Shown in pieces: positions 1-8,787 of a stretch of 64,000 bases of DNA. Below the pieces are notes generated by a model. The model was not told the DNA's origin. It worked only from the letters and a program-made list of their open reading frames with translations, and did no database searches. The translations under genes and the position numbers were made by a program. This DNA comes from Nitrosarchaeum koreense MY1 (GTDB lineage Archaea; Thermoproteota; Nitrososphaeria; Nitrososphaerales; Nitrosopumilaceae). The stretch is taken from assembly GCF_000220175.1 (NCBI RefSeq), contig NZ_AFPU01000001.1, forward strand, positions 1,151,512 through 1,215,511, given 5' to 3'. How positions within the stretch are numbered: position 1 is the stretch's first letter; each line of letters starts with the position of its first letter.

Positions 1-790
1 CTTGATTTTCAGGCATGCCAGCATTTGGTACCACCAGTAAATTATGCTCATTTTGCTCATCAAGCCATCTAACACTTGGAGTCATTTCAGCTGGACCAGT
101 AGAACAATTCAAACCAAAAACATCAATCCCCATATCAGATACGGTGGTATATGCAGCTTGAATATTTGTTCCAAGTAACATTTTTCCATATTGATCTAAA
201 GTAGTATTTGCAATAATCGGAACTTTTTTTCCAGTTTTCTTCATTGCATTATGACATGCCTCAATTACAAGTTTAACTTCCAAAATATCTTGACTTGTCT
301 CAATTAAGAGAGCATCAACTCCTCCAAGAATCAAACCTTCTGCTTGTAATTCAAATGCATTTCTAATTTCACCTAGAGGTTTTTGTCCTAAATCAGGATC
401 GTTTGAGCTTGGAAGATAACCAGATGGACCCATTGAACCAATTACATATCGAGGTTTGTCAGTATATTCTGAACAAACTTCAACTGCTAATTGTGCTATT
501 TTTTTATTAAACTCTATTGTTTGATCACCAAAACCATATTCATCCAATTTAATTTTGTTTGAGCCAAATGAATTAGTTTCAATGCAATCAGAACCTGCAT
601 CCAAATAATTTTTATGAATTTTTTTTATCCAATCAGGATGAGTGATAACTAAACCATCGTTAAACCCATCTTGATTATTTGGAAAATCTTCAGGTTTAGG
701 ATTATATTTTTGAATCTCTGTTCCCATTGCCCCATCAAAAAGCAATATTCTATTTTGTAATGCAGTAAGAAACGGTTCTTTTTGTACCAA
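1..790 (-). CDS. metH: Homocysteine S-methyltransferase domain of MetH-type methionine synthase, partial
   Basis: 263 N-terminal residues are visible; the 3' end lies outside the left edge. The start is a TTG at 790 placed immediately after an in-frame TAA. The protein opens with the family motif DGAMGTEIQ (residues about 19-27) and continues as a TIM barrel with IETNSFGSN, GSMGPSG and GLNCSTGPAEM; the Cys of the last motif matches the first zinc-ligand Cys of homocysteine methyltransferases. The other two zinc ligands (GGCCG) would lie beyond the edge. In thaumarchaea MetH is often split, with the cobalamin domains in a second gene; whether this one is split cannot be seen. It is transcribed divergently from the MFS gene at 901. 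Confidence 0.85.
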   Translation of the reverse strand, partial: MVQKEPFLTALQNRILLFDGAMGTEIQKYNPKPEDFPNNQDGFNDGLVITHPDWIKKIHKNYLDAGSDCIETNSFGSNKIKLDEYGFGDQTIEFNKKIAQLAVEVCSEYTDKPRYVIGSMGPSGYLPSSNDPDLGQKPLGEIRNAFELQAEGLILGGVDALLIETSQDILEVKLVIEACHNAMKKTGKKVPIIANTTLDQYGKMLLGTNIQAAYTTVSDMGIDVFGLNCSTGPAEMTPSVRWLDEQNEHNLLVVPNAGMPENQ

Positions 791-900
791 TTATTTTTAA
801 AATGTCCAAGTACAGTTTAACTCTTTTGAGAAAAACCCTCAAAGAATAGGGGGTTAATCCGTATATTGAAATTAGGTGAAATGAAGTTTCTAATACATTT

Positions 901-2025
901 ATGCAAAATATTCAATTAAACAATCTAGTTCGTAGTGCGACATTTTTTCAACATGCAGGAATCTCGATGGTTTTTGTATTCATGCCATTGATTGCAAAAG
1001 GAGTCACAAGTTCTATTTTTGAGATTGGTTTGATCATAGCATCATTTAGCTTTGCACAAATATTATCAGAAATTTATTTTGGCAGACATTCAGATAAGAA
1101 AGGAACTAGGCTCAAATTTATCAGAATTGGCTTTATTGGATGCGCTATTACCTTTGGTCTACACTATTTTGCAGACGATATAACATTGCTATTTCTAGTA
1201 AGAATTGCTGCAGGTGTTGCAAGCGGCATTATGATTCCAGCCATGATTGCCTATACCTATGAGGCAAATATTGAAAAGAGAAGAGCTGCAACTGTAATCT
1301 CATTTCATGCATTAGGATGGCTTGCAGGAATTGCAGCTGCAGGTCTTGCAAGTGATCTAAAGTTACTTTTCATGATGAGTGCTGCATCGTTTACAATTGG
1401 ATTAATTTTTACATTTAAAATGCCAAACCCGGTGCAAGAAAAGGAAATAGAACCAGGTACAACAAAAAAAGTTATTTCAAAAAATAAATTTCTGTTTACA
1501 TCATTATTACTAAGACATGTTGGAGCTGCTGCAGTATGGACTATATTTCCAATAATGTTAATGGAAAAATTAGGAGCAGAACTTTATCAAGTATCAATTG
1601 TATATGTTGCAAACACGTTGACTGCATTTATCCTGATGAATTTAATGGCAAGCAAAATCAAAATTTCAAATGTAACTAAATTTAAGATGGGCATAGGTTG
1701 TACAACATTTGTATTTGTGGGATTATCAATAATTACAGAATGGTGGATGGCAATGCCATTTATGGCACTTGTTGGAGGAACTTGGGCATTTTTATTTATT
1801 GGAGGAAACTTTCATCTTATGGATAACAATCCTCGTTCTACATCAACTGGAATATTCAGTTCAACAATATCAATCGCTACTGTAATCGGTCCTGTAATTG
1901 GAGGAAGTATTGCATTCGTATTTGATTATATTGCAGTGATGTATTTTGCCATAGCAGTAATCATTGTTGGATTTGTAGTGTCTCTAAAAATAAAAGCTGA
2001 AAAGATTAACGAAGTCCCCATCTAG
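901..2025 (+). CDS. Major facilitator superfamily permease
   Basis: A 374-residue protein made almost entirely of hydrophobic helices, consistent with the 12-helix MFS fold. The loop between helices 2 and 3 carries YFGRHSDKKGTR, the MFS signature, and a short charged central loop (residues about 175-195, rich in E and K) separates the two six-helix halves. The substrate is not evident. The gene has its own ATG start and ends convergently with the ABC permease gene, overlapping its 3' end by 20 nt. A second MFS gene of similar size lies at 25360. Likely a small-molecule or drug exporter, but no specific role can be supported. Confidence 0.8.
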   Translation: MQNIQLNNLVRSATFFQHAGISMVFVFMPLIAKGVTSSIFEIGLIIASFSFAQILSEIYFGRHSDKKGTRLKFIRIGFIGCAITFGLHYFADDITLLFLVRIAAGVASGIMIPAMIAYTYEANIEKRRAATVISFHALGWLAGIAAAGLASDLKLLFMMSAASFTIGLIFTFKMPNPVQEKEIEPGTTKKVISKNKFLFTSLLLRHVGAAAVWTIFPIMLMEKLGAELYQVSIVYVANTLTAFILMNLMASKIKISNVTKFKMGIGCTTFVFVGLSIITEWWMAMPFMALVGGTWAFLFIGGNFHLMDNNPRSTSTGIFSSTISIATVIGPVIGGSIAFVFDYIAVMYFAIAVIIVGFVVSLKIKAEKINEVPI

Positions 2026-2767
2026 ACATTACCTTATTTTCAATTCGCTTAAAGATAATTCCATCAATAACAATACCAATCATCATAATTACTAACATTA
2101 TTGCAAATACTTGGGAGATATCATTTAGTTGTCGTCCTACATTAAGTAAAAAGCCCAATCCTAGAAATGAAAATAGCAATTCTGCTCCAATTACACCTCG
2201 CCATGCAAAAGCCCAACCTTGTTTGAAACCTGAAATCAAATGAGGAAATGCTGCAGGAATTAAGACGTACGTGGCTAATTGAGTGCCTTTGGCTCCCATA
2301 TTTCGCGCAGCCTCAATATAGTGGGGGTTGATAGTTTTCACTCCAGTGTAGGTAGAGATTGTTATTGCAAACATTGAACTAACTGCCGTGACAAAAATAA
2401 TTCCACCATCAGTTAATCCAAACCACAGTATAGCTAATGGAACCCAAGCAACAGAAGGAATTGATTGCAATCCCAATACCAAAGAACCAATAGTTTGATT
2501 TACAGTTTCTATTCTAGCCATTAAAATTCCAAGCAACATTCCACCAACTATTGCAATAGTCAATCCAATCAATAATCGTAAAAGACTAGTTCCAATTCCA
2601 AAGAACAAGCTACCATCTGATGCAGTATAAACTAGATCTTCAGCAACTTCATAAGGTGACGGAAATAAATTATTCGGCCATACACTAGACATTGCAACAA
2701 GTTGCCAAATTACAACAATAGCAATATAGAAAATAATTTGTTTAACTAGAGAAGGCTTTTTCATCAT
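2006..2767 (-). CDS. ABC transporter permease, nitrate/sulfonate/taurine (SsuC/TauC) type
   Basis: A 253-residue inner-membrane subunit with about six transmembrane helices. The EAA loop (EAARNMGAKGTQLATYVLIPAA, about residues 151-172) is the contact site for the ATPase. The SsuC/TauC family is normally 250-270 residues, so the length is complete. It is the last gene of a minus-strand operon ordered binding protein, ATPase, permease, with a 6-nt gap from the ATPase. Two ATGs are adjacent at the start. The substrate class could be sulfonate, nitrate, bicarbonate or a thiamine precursor; the sequence alone does not decide. Confidence 0.87.
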   Translation of the reverse strand: MMKKPSLVKQIIFYIAIVVIWQLVAMSSVWPNNLFPSPYEVAEDLVYTASDGSLFFGIGTSLLRLLIGLTIAIVGGMLLGILMARIETVNQTIGSLVLGLQSIPSVAWVPLAILWFGLTDGGIIFVTAVSSMFAITISTYTGVKTINPHYIEAARNMGAKGTQLATYVLIPAAFPHLISGFKQGWAFAWRGVIGAELLFSFLGLGFLLNVGRQLNDISQVFAIMLVIMMIGIVIDGIIFKRIENKVMSRWGLR

Positions 2768-2773
2768 ACATCA

Positions 2774-3532
2774 CTAATTTTTCTTAACCTCAGGTCGTAA
2801 TTCTGATAAAATTTCTTGTTGAAGCGGAAATAAATTTTGATCCTCAACTAATCGTGGTCGTTTGTAATCAATGTTAATGACTTTTTTAATTGTGGATGGC
2901 CTATTGCTAAATACTGCAACTTTAGTTCCAAGTACTGTAGCTTCAGTTACATTGTGAGTTACAAATAAAATTGTCTTTTTTGTTTTCTCCCAAATCAATT
3001 GCATTTCAACGAGTAACAAATCTCTTGTTTGTGCATCAAGTGCTGCAAATGGTTCATCCATTAGTAACACATCAGGGTCCATAACAAGTGCTCTAGCTAT
3101 CGCTACTCTTTGTTTCATTCCAGTTGAAAGTTGGTATGTATACGAATCAGCAAATTTTGTCAACTGCATCATATCCAGATATCTTTTGGATATCTGAGCA
3201 CGTTCTTCTTTTGGAATTCCTGCCATTTTTAATCCAAATTCTACGTTGTCTTGAACTTTCAACCAAGGAAACAATGCACCCTCTTGAAAAACAATAATTC
3301 TTTCAGGGCCAGTTGATGTTACTGGTTTTCCATCAAAGAAAATTTCACCCTCATCAGGAGTTTCCAAACCTGCCACTATTCGTAAAAATGTAGATTTACC
3401 ACATCCAGATGGACCAACCAGGCATACAAATTCACCATCTTCAATTTGTAAATTCACGCCACCTAATGCCTTGAGACGATGACTGTCATGTTTGAAATAT
3501 TTTACAATATTTTTAGCCTCAAGTTTGGTCAT
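2774..3532 (-). CDS. ABC transporter ATP-binding protein, SsuB/TauB type
   Basis: A 252-residue ATPase with all expected motifs: Walker A GPSGCGKST (about 41-49), Q-loop VFQEGALFPW (about 82-91), signature LSTGMKQR (about 135-142), Walker B VLLMDEPFAALD (about 155-166) and H-loop FVTHNV (about 190-195). The signature is LSTGM rather than the usual LSGGM, a conservative change. It energises the permease encoded 6 nt downstream and overlaps the upstream binding-protein gene by 14 nt, so all three should be cotranscribed. Confidence 0.9.
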   Translation of the reverse strand: MTKLEAKNIVKYFKHDSHRLKALGGVNLQIEDGEFVCLVGPSGCGKSTFLRIVAGLETPDEGEIFFDGKPVTSTGPERIIVFQEGALFPWLKVQDNVEFGLKMAGIPKEERAQISKRYLDMMQLTKFADSYTYQLSTGMKQRVAIARALVMDPDVLLMDEPFAALDAQTRDLLLVEMQLIWEKTKKTILFVTHNVTEATVLGTKVAVFSNRPSTIKKVINIDYKRPRLVEDQNLFPLQQEILSELRPEVKKN

Positions 3533-4559
3533 TATTTACTAAAACCTCCTGTGATTGGGAATTTGAATTTTTGTCAAAGAAAAGCCCATCTAAGTTATAC
3601 CCATGTCTTCCTAGATAACCAAGCGAGTCCGCTCTTTTAGCGATTGTGTCAATTGAGCTTACAATTGGATCTGAAGTAATTTCTAAATTAGATAATGATT
3701 CATCAATTAATTCAACTGGTAATGATTTACCCATTTCATTTTTCATAAAATCAAAGAAAATAGTTTTAGTTTCTTCTTTATTGGAATTAATCCAATCTGC
3801 TGTTTGCTGATGTGCTTCAAGCCATTTCTGTATAATTTCAGGATGTGAATTCACATATTCTTCTTTAGCAATCAACACCACTGTTGCAAACTTATTTTCA
3901 GGCCAAAGTTCATTTTCATTAAACAATCTTGTTCCACCTAATTGTTGAACCAATATTGTAGCAGTAGGTTCTGGAACCCATGCACCATCAATATCCCCCT
4001 TTGCAAATAATATGTAGATATCAGAGTTACCAGTATTCAAAATAATTACAGAACCACCCTTTTCGGCAGGCTTTAATCCATTATCAGAAAGATATGTTCG
4101 AAGAGAAATATCCTGTGTGTTTCCAATTTGAGGAGCAGCGATTCTTTTTCCAGCAAAATCAGCAACAGATTTAATTTCAGATTTTGGATGAACAATAAAA
4201 CTAACACCTCCACTTGCAGCACCAGATAAAATTTTCACATCATGTTGTTCAGATTTCAAAAATGCATTGATTGCAGGTCCAGGACCAACATATGCAATAT
4301 CAACAGAACCGGCAAAAATCGATTCAATTACCTGAGGTCCAGAATCAAACAAGATCGGTTGAATATCAATGTCACTTCCAATGTGATTTGAAAAAAATCC
4401 TTTTTCAATTCCAACAATTGGTATTGCATGAGATATGTTGGGAAAGTATGCTACTCTAATCTTGTTTTCATGCGTATTTTGATCCTGATTTGTCATAATT
4501 CCTACAGAGATCAAAGTTAATACAACAACACCGATCAAAATATAGATCTGAATTTTCAT
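3519..4559 (-). CDS. ABC transporter substrate-binding protein, SsuA/NMT1-like
   Basis: A 346-residue extracytoplasmic binding protein. Residues about 4-23 form one hydrophobic helix with no lipobox Cys, so it is probably held by an uncleaved signal anchor. The body has the NMT1/SsuA pattern: KIRVAYFPNISHA at the first strand, GIEKGFF, a GSVDIAYVGPGPAINAF segment (about 88-104) and a later GDIDGAWVPEPTA lobe. It is the first gene of the operon and is divergent from argG across 126 nt. The ligand is unknown; the family takes up sulfonates, nitrate, bicarbonate or pyrimidine precursors. Confidence 0.87.
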   Translation of the reverse strand: MKIQIYILIGVVVLTLISVGIMTNQDQNTHENKIRVAYFPNISHAIPIVGIEKGFFSNHIGSDIDIQPILFDSGPQVIESIFAGSVDIAYVGPGPAINAFLKSEQHDVKILSGAASGGVSFIVHPKSEIKSVADFAGKRIAAPQIGNTQDISLRTYLSDNGLKPAEKGGSVIILNTGNSDIYILFAKGDIDGAWVPEPTATILVQQLGGTRLFNENELWPENKFATVVLIAKEEYVNSHPEIIQKWLEAHQQTADWINSNKEETKTIFFDFMKNEMGKSLPVELIDESLSNLEITSDPIVSSIDTIAKRADSLGYLGRHGYNLDGLFFDKNSNSQSQEVLVNNDQT

Positions 4560-4685
4560 AAAACAGCGTTATATTCTGGCTGTTAAATAATCATCGAATT
4601 TTAGCTCAAGCTAGTTTGAGAATTTTTTGATTTTTTCAGCGTAACACAAAAGATAAATTCCAAATTACGACGGGGAATATGTTTT

Positions 4686-5885
4686 ATGGCTGAAAAAGGA
4701 ATTCTTGCATTTTCTGGCGGATTGGACACATCAGTTGTGATAAAATACCTTCAAGAAGAATACAACATGGATGTCATCACAGTAACTGTTGATGTAGGTC
4801 AAGGCGATGATCAGAAAAAAATTGAAGCTAAAGCCAAAAAACTCGGAGTAATAAAACACTACAATATCGATGCCAGAAAAGAGTTTGTTGAAAATTTTAT
4901 TTTTCCGTCAATTAAAGCAAATGCACTCTATCAAAAAAAATATTGCTTAGCAACTGCATTAGCTAGACCATTAATTGCAGAAAAAGTTTTAGAAATTGCA
5001 AAAAAAGAAAAAGTAACATCATTAGCTCATGGTTGTTCAGGTAAAGGAAATGATCAAGTTAGATTCGACATTACATTACGTTCTGGTTCTGATTTACCAA
5101 TCATTGCACCAATTAGAGATAAAAATTTAGACAGAGTGACTGAATTAGAGTTTGCAAAAAAACACGGAATCGAAATTGACTCAGTTGCAAAGAGATTCAG
5201 CATTGATCAAAATTTGTGGGGACGTGCAATTGAAGGTGGAGTACTAGAAGACCCATACAATGAACCTCCAGAAGATGCATTCATTTGGGTAAAAACAAAA
5301 AATTTGCCAGATAAACCAACATACTTGGAAATAAAATTTGAGAAAGGAATACCAGTTTCAGTAGATGGAAAAATTCTTGAACCAATAAAATTAATTGAAT
5401 ATGTAAACAAAAAAGCAGGAGATGCAGGAGTCGGAATTGTTGATCATATAGAAGACAGAGTTGTCGGAATTAAATCTCGTGAAGTTTATGAAACACCAGG
5501 AGCATTATGTCTTATTGAAGCTCATTCAGATTTAGAAAAAATGGTCCATACTAAACATGAAAATAAATTCAAATCAATTATCGATGATGAATGGGCATAC
5601 CTTGCCTACTCAGGATTATGGCAAGACCCATTAAAACAGGATCTTGATGCATTCATTCAGGCATCACAAAAACCAGTATCTGGAACTGTAAAACTAAAGC
5701 TCTTCAAAGGAAGCATTCGTGTTGTTGGACGAAAATCAGACTATTCATTATACAATCACAAGATCGCCACTTATGGTACTGAATCAACTTTTGATCAAAG
5801 ATTGGCAAAAGGATTTGTAGAATTGTGGGGAATTCAATCAACAGAAGCTAATAAATTACAAAAGAAAAGGTCAACAAAAACATGA
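4686..5885 (+). CDS. argG: Argininosuccinate synthase
   Basis: Condenses citrulline and aspartate with ATP in the penultimate step of arginine synthesis. The 399-residue length is typical. The N-terminal PP-loop is AFSGGLDTSVVIKYL (about 8-22). Other family blocks are LAHGCSGKGNDQVRF (about 117-131), KRFSIDQNLWGRAIEGG (about 169-185) and YETPGA in the second half. The start is ATG 4686. The stop TGA overlaps the ATG of lysW (ATGA), which couples arginine synthesis to the LysW carrier pathway that makes ornithine, and argG is the first gene of the operon. Confidence 0.96.
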   Translation: MAEKGILAFSGGLDTSVVIKYLQEEYNMDVITVTVDVGQGDDQKKIEAKAKKLGVIKHYNIDARKEFVENFIFPSIKANALYQKKYCLATALARPLIAEKVLEIAKKEKVTSLAHGCSGKGNDQVRFDITLRSGSDLPIIAPIRDKNLDRVTELEFAKKHGIEIDSVAKRFSIDQNLWGRAIEGGVLEDPYNEPPEDAFIWVKTKNLPDKPTYLEIKFEKGIPVSVDGKILEPIKLIEYVNKKAGDAGVGIVDHIEDRVVGIKSREVYETPGALCLIEAHSDLEKMVHTKHENKFKSIIDDEWAYLAYSGLWQDPLKQDLDAFIQASQKPVSGTVKLKLFKGSIRVVGRKSDYSLYNHKIATYGTESTFDQRLAKGFVELWGIQSTEANKLQKKRSTKT

Positions 5886-6049
5886 ACTGTCAAGAATGTG
5901 ATGCAACTCTTAACATCCCAGACGACGCCTCTGTTGGAGAGATAATCTCCTGTCCTGATTGTGGCGCTGACTTTGAGATCGCAAAAAAAAATGGATCTAC
6001 TGTTGAGCTAAAACAAGCAGAAAGTGTAGGCGAAGACTGGGGAGAGTAA
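5882..6049 (+). CDS. lysW: Amino-group carrier protein LysW (copy 1, C-terminal Glu)
   Basis: A 55-residue acidic carrier protein. Two CxxC pairs (C3/C6 and C24/C27) make a zinc ribbon and the tail is EDWGE, as in characterised LysW proteins. In the known pathway the side-chain carboxyl of the final Glu is ligated to the amino group of glutamate or 2-aminoadipate, protecting it while LysZ, LysY and LysJ convert the side chain. The gene overlaps argG by 4 nt and its TAA overlaps the ATG of lysX by 1 nt. Its place next to argG suggests service in arginine synthesis, but it could serve both routes. Confidence 0.95.
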   Translation: MNCQECDATLNIPDDASVGEIISCPDCGADFEIAKKNGSTVELKQAESVGEDWGE

Positions 6050-6906
6050 TGTCAAAAATCTGTATTGTATTTGACCGCCTAAGATCAGAAGAGAAGATGC
6101 TCGAGAAAGAGGCATTGAATCTAGGTCACGAGGCAGTAATGCTAGATGCTAAGATTACCCAAATCAATACAGATAGTAAAAAAAGTGATTTTGATTTTGG
6201 AGATGTGGTTTTAGAAAGATGTGTTAGTTATTTTAGAGGACTTCATTTTACTGCCAGTCTTGAATTTATGGATGTGCCAGTACTCAACAAATTTTTTGTT
6301 GCAAATCAATGCGGAAATAAAATGTTCATGACTCTAATGCTAAAAAAATACAATGTACCAACACCAAAAACATATTTTTCATTTTCAAGTGAAAGTGCAT
6401 TAGAGAATATAGAAAAAATTGGATATCCACTAGTAATTAAACCAGTCATTGGAAGTTGGGGAAGAGGAGTTATGCAGATAAAAGACAAAGATACTGCCGA
6501 TGCACTATTTGAGATCAGAGACATTACAGATAGTCCACATGATAGAATTTTCTATCTTCAAGAGGTGATAAAGAGACCACCAAGAGACATCCGAGTAATC
6601 ACAATCGGGGACGAACCAATTGCAGCAATGTATAGAAAATCATCAGGCGGTTTTAAGACAAATATAGCATTAGGAGCAGATCCTGAATTATGTGAGATCA
6701 CAAAAGAGATCGAAGATGTAGCGATTAAAGCCTCAAAAGCTATGGGTGGAGGAATTTTAGGTATTGATATTATGGAAGACGAAAAACGCGGATTTGTCGT
6801 ACATGAAGTTAACAACACTGTAGAGTTTAAAGGACTCTCAAAAGTTTCAAAGCGAAATATTCCAAAAGAAATGGTAGAATTTGCTTTAAACTATGTTAGG
6901 AAATAA
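6049..6906 (+). CDS. lysX: LysW ligase, LysX/ArgX family ATP-grasp enzyme (copy 1)
   Basis: A 285-residue ATP-grasp ligase that joins an amino acid (glutamate for ArgX, 2-aminoadipate for LysX) to the C-terminus of LysW. Visible landmarks are VLNKFFVANQCGNKMFMT, the ATP-binding segment PLVIKPVIGSWGRGV (about 128-142), RPPRDIRV (about 179-186) and the metal-binding end VHEVNNTVEFK (about 251-261). It overlaps lysW by one base. The paralogue at 11837 is clearly homologous and also sits directly behind a lysW. Adjacency to argG favours the glutamate-specific ArgX role; this is an inference from context. Confidence 0.92.
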   Translation: MSKICIVFDRLRSEEKMLEKEALNLGHEAVMLDAKITQINTDSKKSDFDFGDVVLERCVSYFRGLHFTASLEFMDVPVLNKFFVANQCGNKMFMTLMLKKYNVPTPKTYFSFSSESALENIEKIGYPLVIKPVIGSWGRGVMQIKDKDTADALFEIRDITDSPHDRIFYLQEVIKRPPRDIRVITIGDEPIAAMYRKSSGGFKTNIALGADPELCEITKEIEDVAIKASKAMGGGILGIDIMEDEKRGFVVHEVNNTVEFKGLSKVSKRNIPKEMVEFALNYVRK

Positions 6907-6931
6907 ATTATAGTTCATTATCGGGAGAGTT

Positions 6932-7981
6932 ATGATAAAAGTCGGTGTTGTAGGAGCATCAGGTTATGTCGGAGGAGAAACACTTCGTCTTCTAGTAAAT
7001 CATCCAGATGTTGAGATCACAACGGTTACATCAAGACAACATGTTGGAGAATATCTCCATAGAATTCAACCTAGTTTGAAAGGATTTACCGATCTAACTT
7101 TCTCAGAATTAGATTATGATAAAATGACAGATAATTGCGACATTGTATTTACTGCAGTTCCACATGGAACTGCGACTGAAATTGTAAAAGCATTGTATGA
7201 CAGAGGCCTCAAAGTCATAGATTTGAGTGCAGATTATAGATTACACACTGCTACCGATTACGATAAATGGTATGGATGGGAACATCCACATCCAGACTAC
7301 TTACCAAAATCAGTATTTGGAGTACCAGAATTACATAGAGAGGCAATCAAGAAAGCTCAGCTAGTTTCTTGTCCAGGATGTATGGCAGTAACTTCCACAT
7401 TAGCCCTTGCACCACTAATTCGACATGACTTGATTGACACGGAACACATCATTGTAGATTCAAAGATTGGATCATCAGGTGCCGGTTCTGGTTCAGGAAC
7501 TGCTCATGCAATGAGAGCAGGAGTAATCAGACCATACAAACCAGCAAAACATAGACACACTGGAGAGATAGAACAAGAATTAAGTGAAATTGCAGGTAAA
7601 AAGATTCATGTTTCAATGAGTCCACATGCAGTAGATGTAGTTCGTGGAATTTTATGTACAAATCATACATTTATGAAAAAAGATATTGAAGAAAAAGAAT
7701 TATGGAAAATATTTCGTGAGGCTTATGGTCAAGAGAGATTTATTCGATTGATTAGAGATAAAAAAGGATTGTATAAATTTCCAGATCCAAAATTTGTAGT
7801 TGGTTCAAACTTTTGCGATATAGGTTTTGACATAGATGAAGAGAATCATAGATTGATTGTAATGTCAGCATCCGACAACCTAATGAAAGGCGCAGCAGGT
7901 TCTGCAATACAAAACATGAATGTGATGTGCGGCTTTGATGAAATGGATGGCTTGAAGTACACTCCACTCACTCCAGTATAG
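6932..7981 (+). CDS. lysY: LysW-aminoadipate/glutamate semialdehyde dehydrogenase (LysY/ArgC)
   Basis: NADPH-dependent reductase of the phosphorylated LysW-bound side chain to the semialdehyde. The 349-residue length is typical of ArgC. The N-terminal dinucleotide-binding motif is VGVVGASGYVGGETLRLL (about 4-21). The catalytic Cys lies in VSCPGCMAV (about 146-154), and a glycine/serine-rich SKIGSSGAGSGSG loop and the HRHTGEIEQEL block follow. Encoded 25 nt after lysX and 2 nt before lysZ. Only one copy is present, so it presumably serves both lysine and arginine. Confidence 0.94.
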   Translation: MIKVGVVGASGYVGGETLRLLVNHPDVEITTVTSRQHVGEYLHRIQPSLKGFTDLTFSELDYDKMTDNCDIVFTAVPHGTATEIVKALYDRGLKVIDLSADYRLHTATDYDKWYGWEHPHPDYLPKSVFGVPELHREAIKKAQLVSCPGCMAVTSTLALAPLIRHDLIDTEHIIVDSKIGSSGAGSGSGTAHAMRAGVIRPYKPAKHRHTGEIEQELSEIAGKKIHVSMSPHAVDVVRGILCTNHTFMKKDIEEKELWKIFREAYGQERFIRLIRDKKGLYKFPDPKFVVGSNFCDIGFDIDEENHRLIVMSASDNLMKGAAGSAIQNMNVMCGFDEMDGLKYTPLTPV

Positions 7982-7983
7982 AA

Positions 7984-8787
7984 ATGATCACAATTAAAAT
8001 CGGCGGAAGTGTAGTAGATAATTTACATTCATCAACTATTGCAGATATGAAAAAAGTTGCAGAGACAGAAGGATTAATCATAGTTCATGGTGGAGGAAAA
8101 GAAGTCACAAAAGTTTGTGAACAACTTGGAAAAGAACCAAAATTTGTAACATCACCTAGTGGAATAAAAAGTAGATACACAGACAAAGAAACTGCAGAGA
8201 TTTTTACAATGGTAATTTCAGGAAGAATAAACAAGACAATTGTTCAGATGCTTCAAAAAAATGGAATAAACGCAATTGGATTGTCAGGGGTGGATGCAAG
8301 AATTATCGAAGCTGAAAGAAAAAAGACATTATTAATTATCAATGAAAAAGGTCGAAAACAGGCAATTGATGGAGGATATACAGGTAAAATTACAAAAATC
8401 AATGCGAAATTCATTAAATCACTTTTAGCTCAGGGTCTAACACCTGTAATTTCACCCATTGCAATTAGCGAAGAGTCAGAGTTCCTCAATGTAGATGGAG
8501 ACAGAGCTGCAGCATATGTAGCAGGAAATGTAGGTTGTGACAAGATATTATTCATAACAAATGTAGATGGACTCTTGATGGACGATAAACTAGTAACAAA
8601 TCTAACATTAGCACAAGCAAAAGAAATTAGACCAAAAATAGGCCCAGGCATGGAAAAGAAGATACTAGCAGCTACTGAAGCTTTAGACATGGGAGTAAAA
8701 GAAGCACTTATTGGAAACGGTCAAAGAGAAAATCCTATATCATCAGCTATTTCACATGACAATTGTACGGTGATTCAAAATGACTGA
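7984..8787 (+). CDS. lysZ: LysW-aminoadipate/glutamate kinase (LysZ/ArgB)
   Basis: Amino-acid kinase that phosphorylates the side-chain carboxyl of the LysW-bound substrate. It has 267 residues with IKIGGSVVDN at the N-terminus (lysine phosphate anchor), IVHGGGKEVTKVC (about 34-46), GLSGVDARI and the C-terminal VDGLLMD and GPGMEKKILAA blocks of the acetylglutamate kinase family. The next gene, lysJ, begins 8 nt before its stop, indicating translational coupling. Confidence 0.94.
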   Translation: MITIKIGGSVVDNLHSSTIADMKKVAETEGLIIVHGGGKEVTKVCEQLGKEPKFVTSPSGIKSRYTDKETAEIFTMVISGRINKTIVQMLQKNGINAIGLSGVDARIIEAERKKTLLIINEKGRKQAIDGGYTGKITKINAKFIKSLLAQGLTPVISPIAISEESEFLNVDGDRAAAYVAGNVGCDKILFITNVDGLLMDDKLVTNLTLAQAKEIRPKIGPGMEKKILAATEALDMGVKEALIGNGQRENPISSAISHDNCTVIQND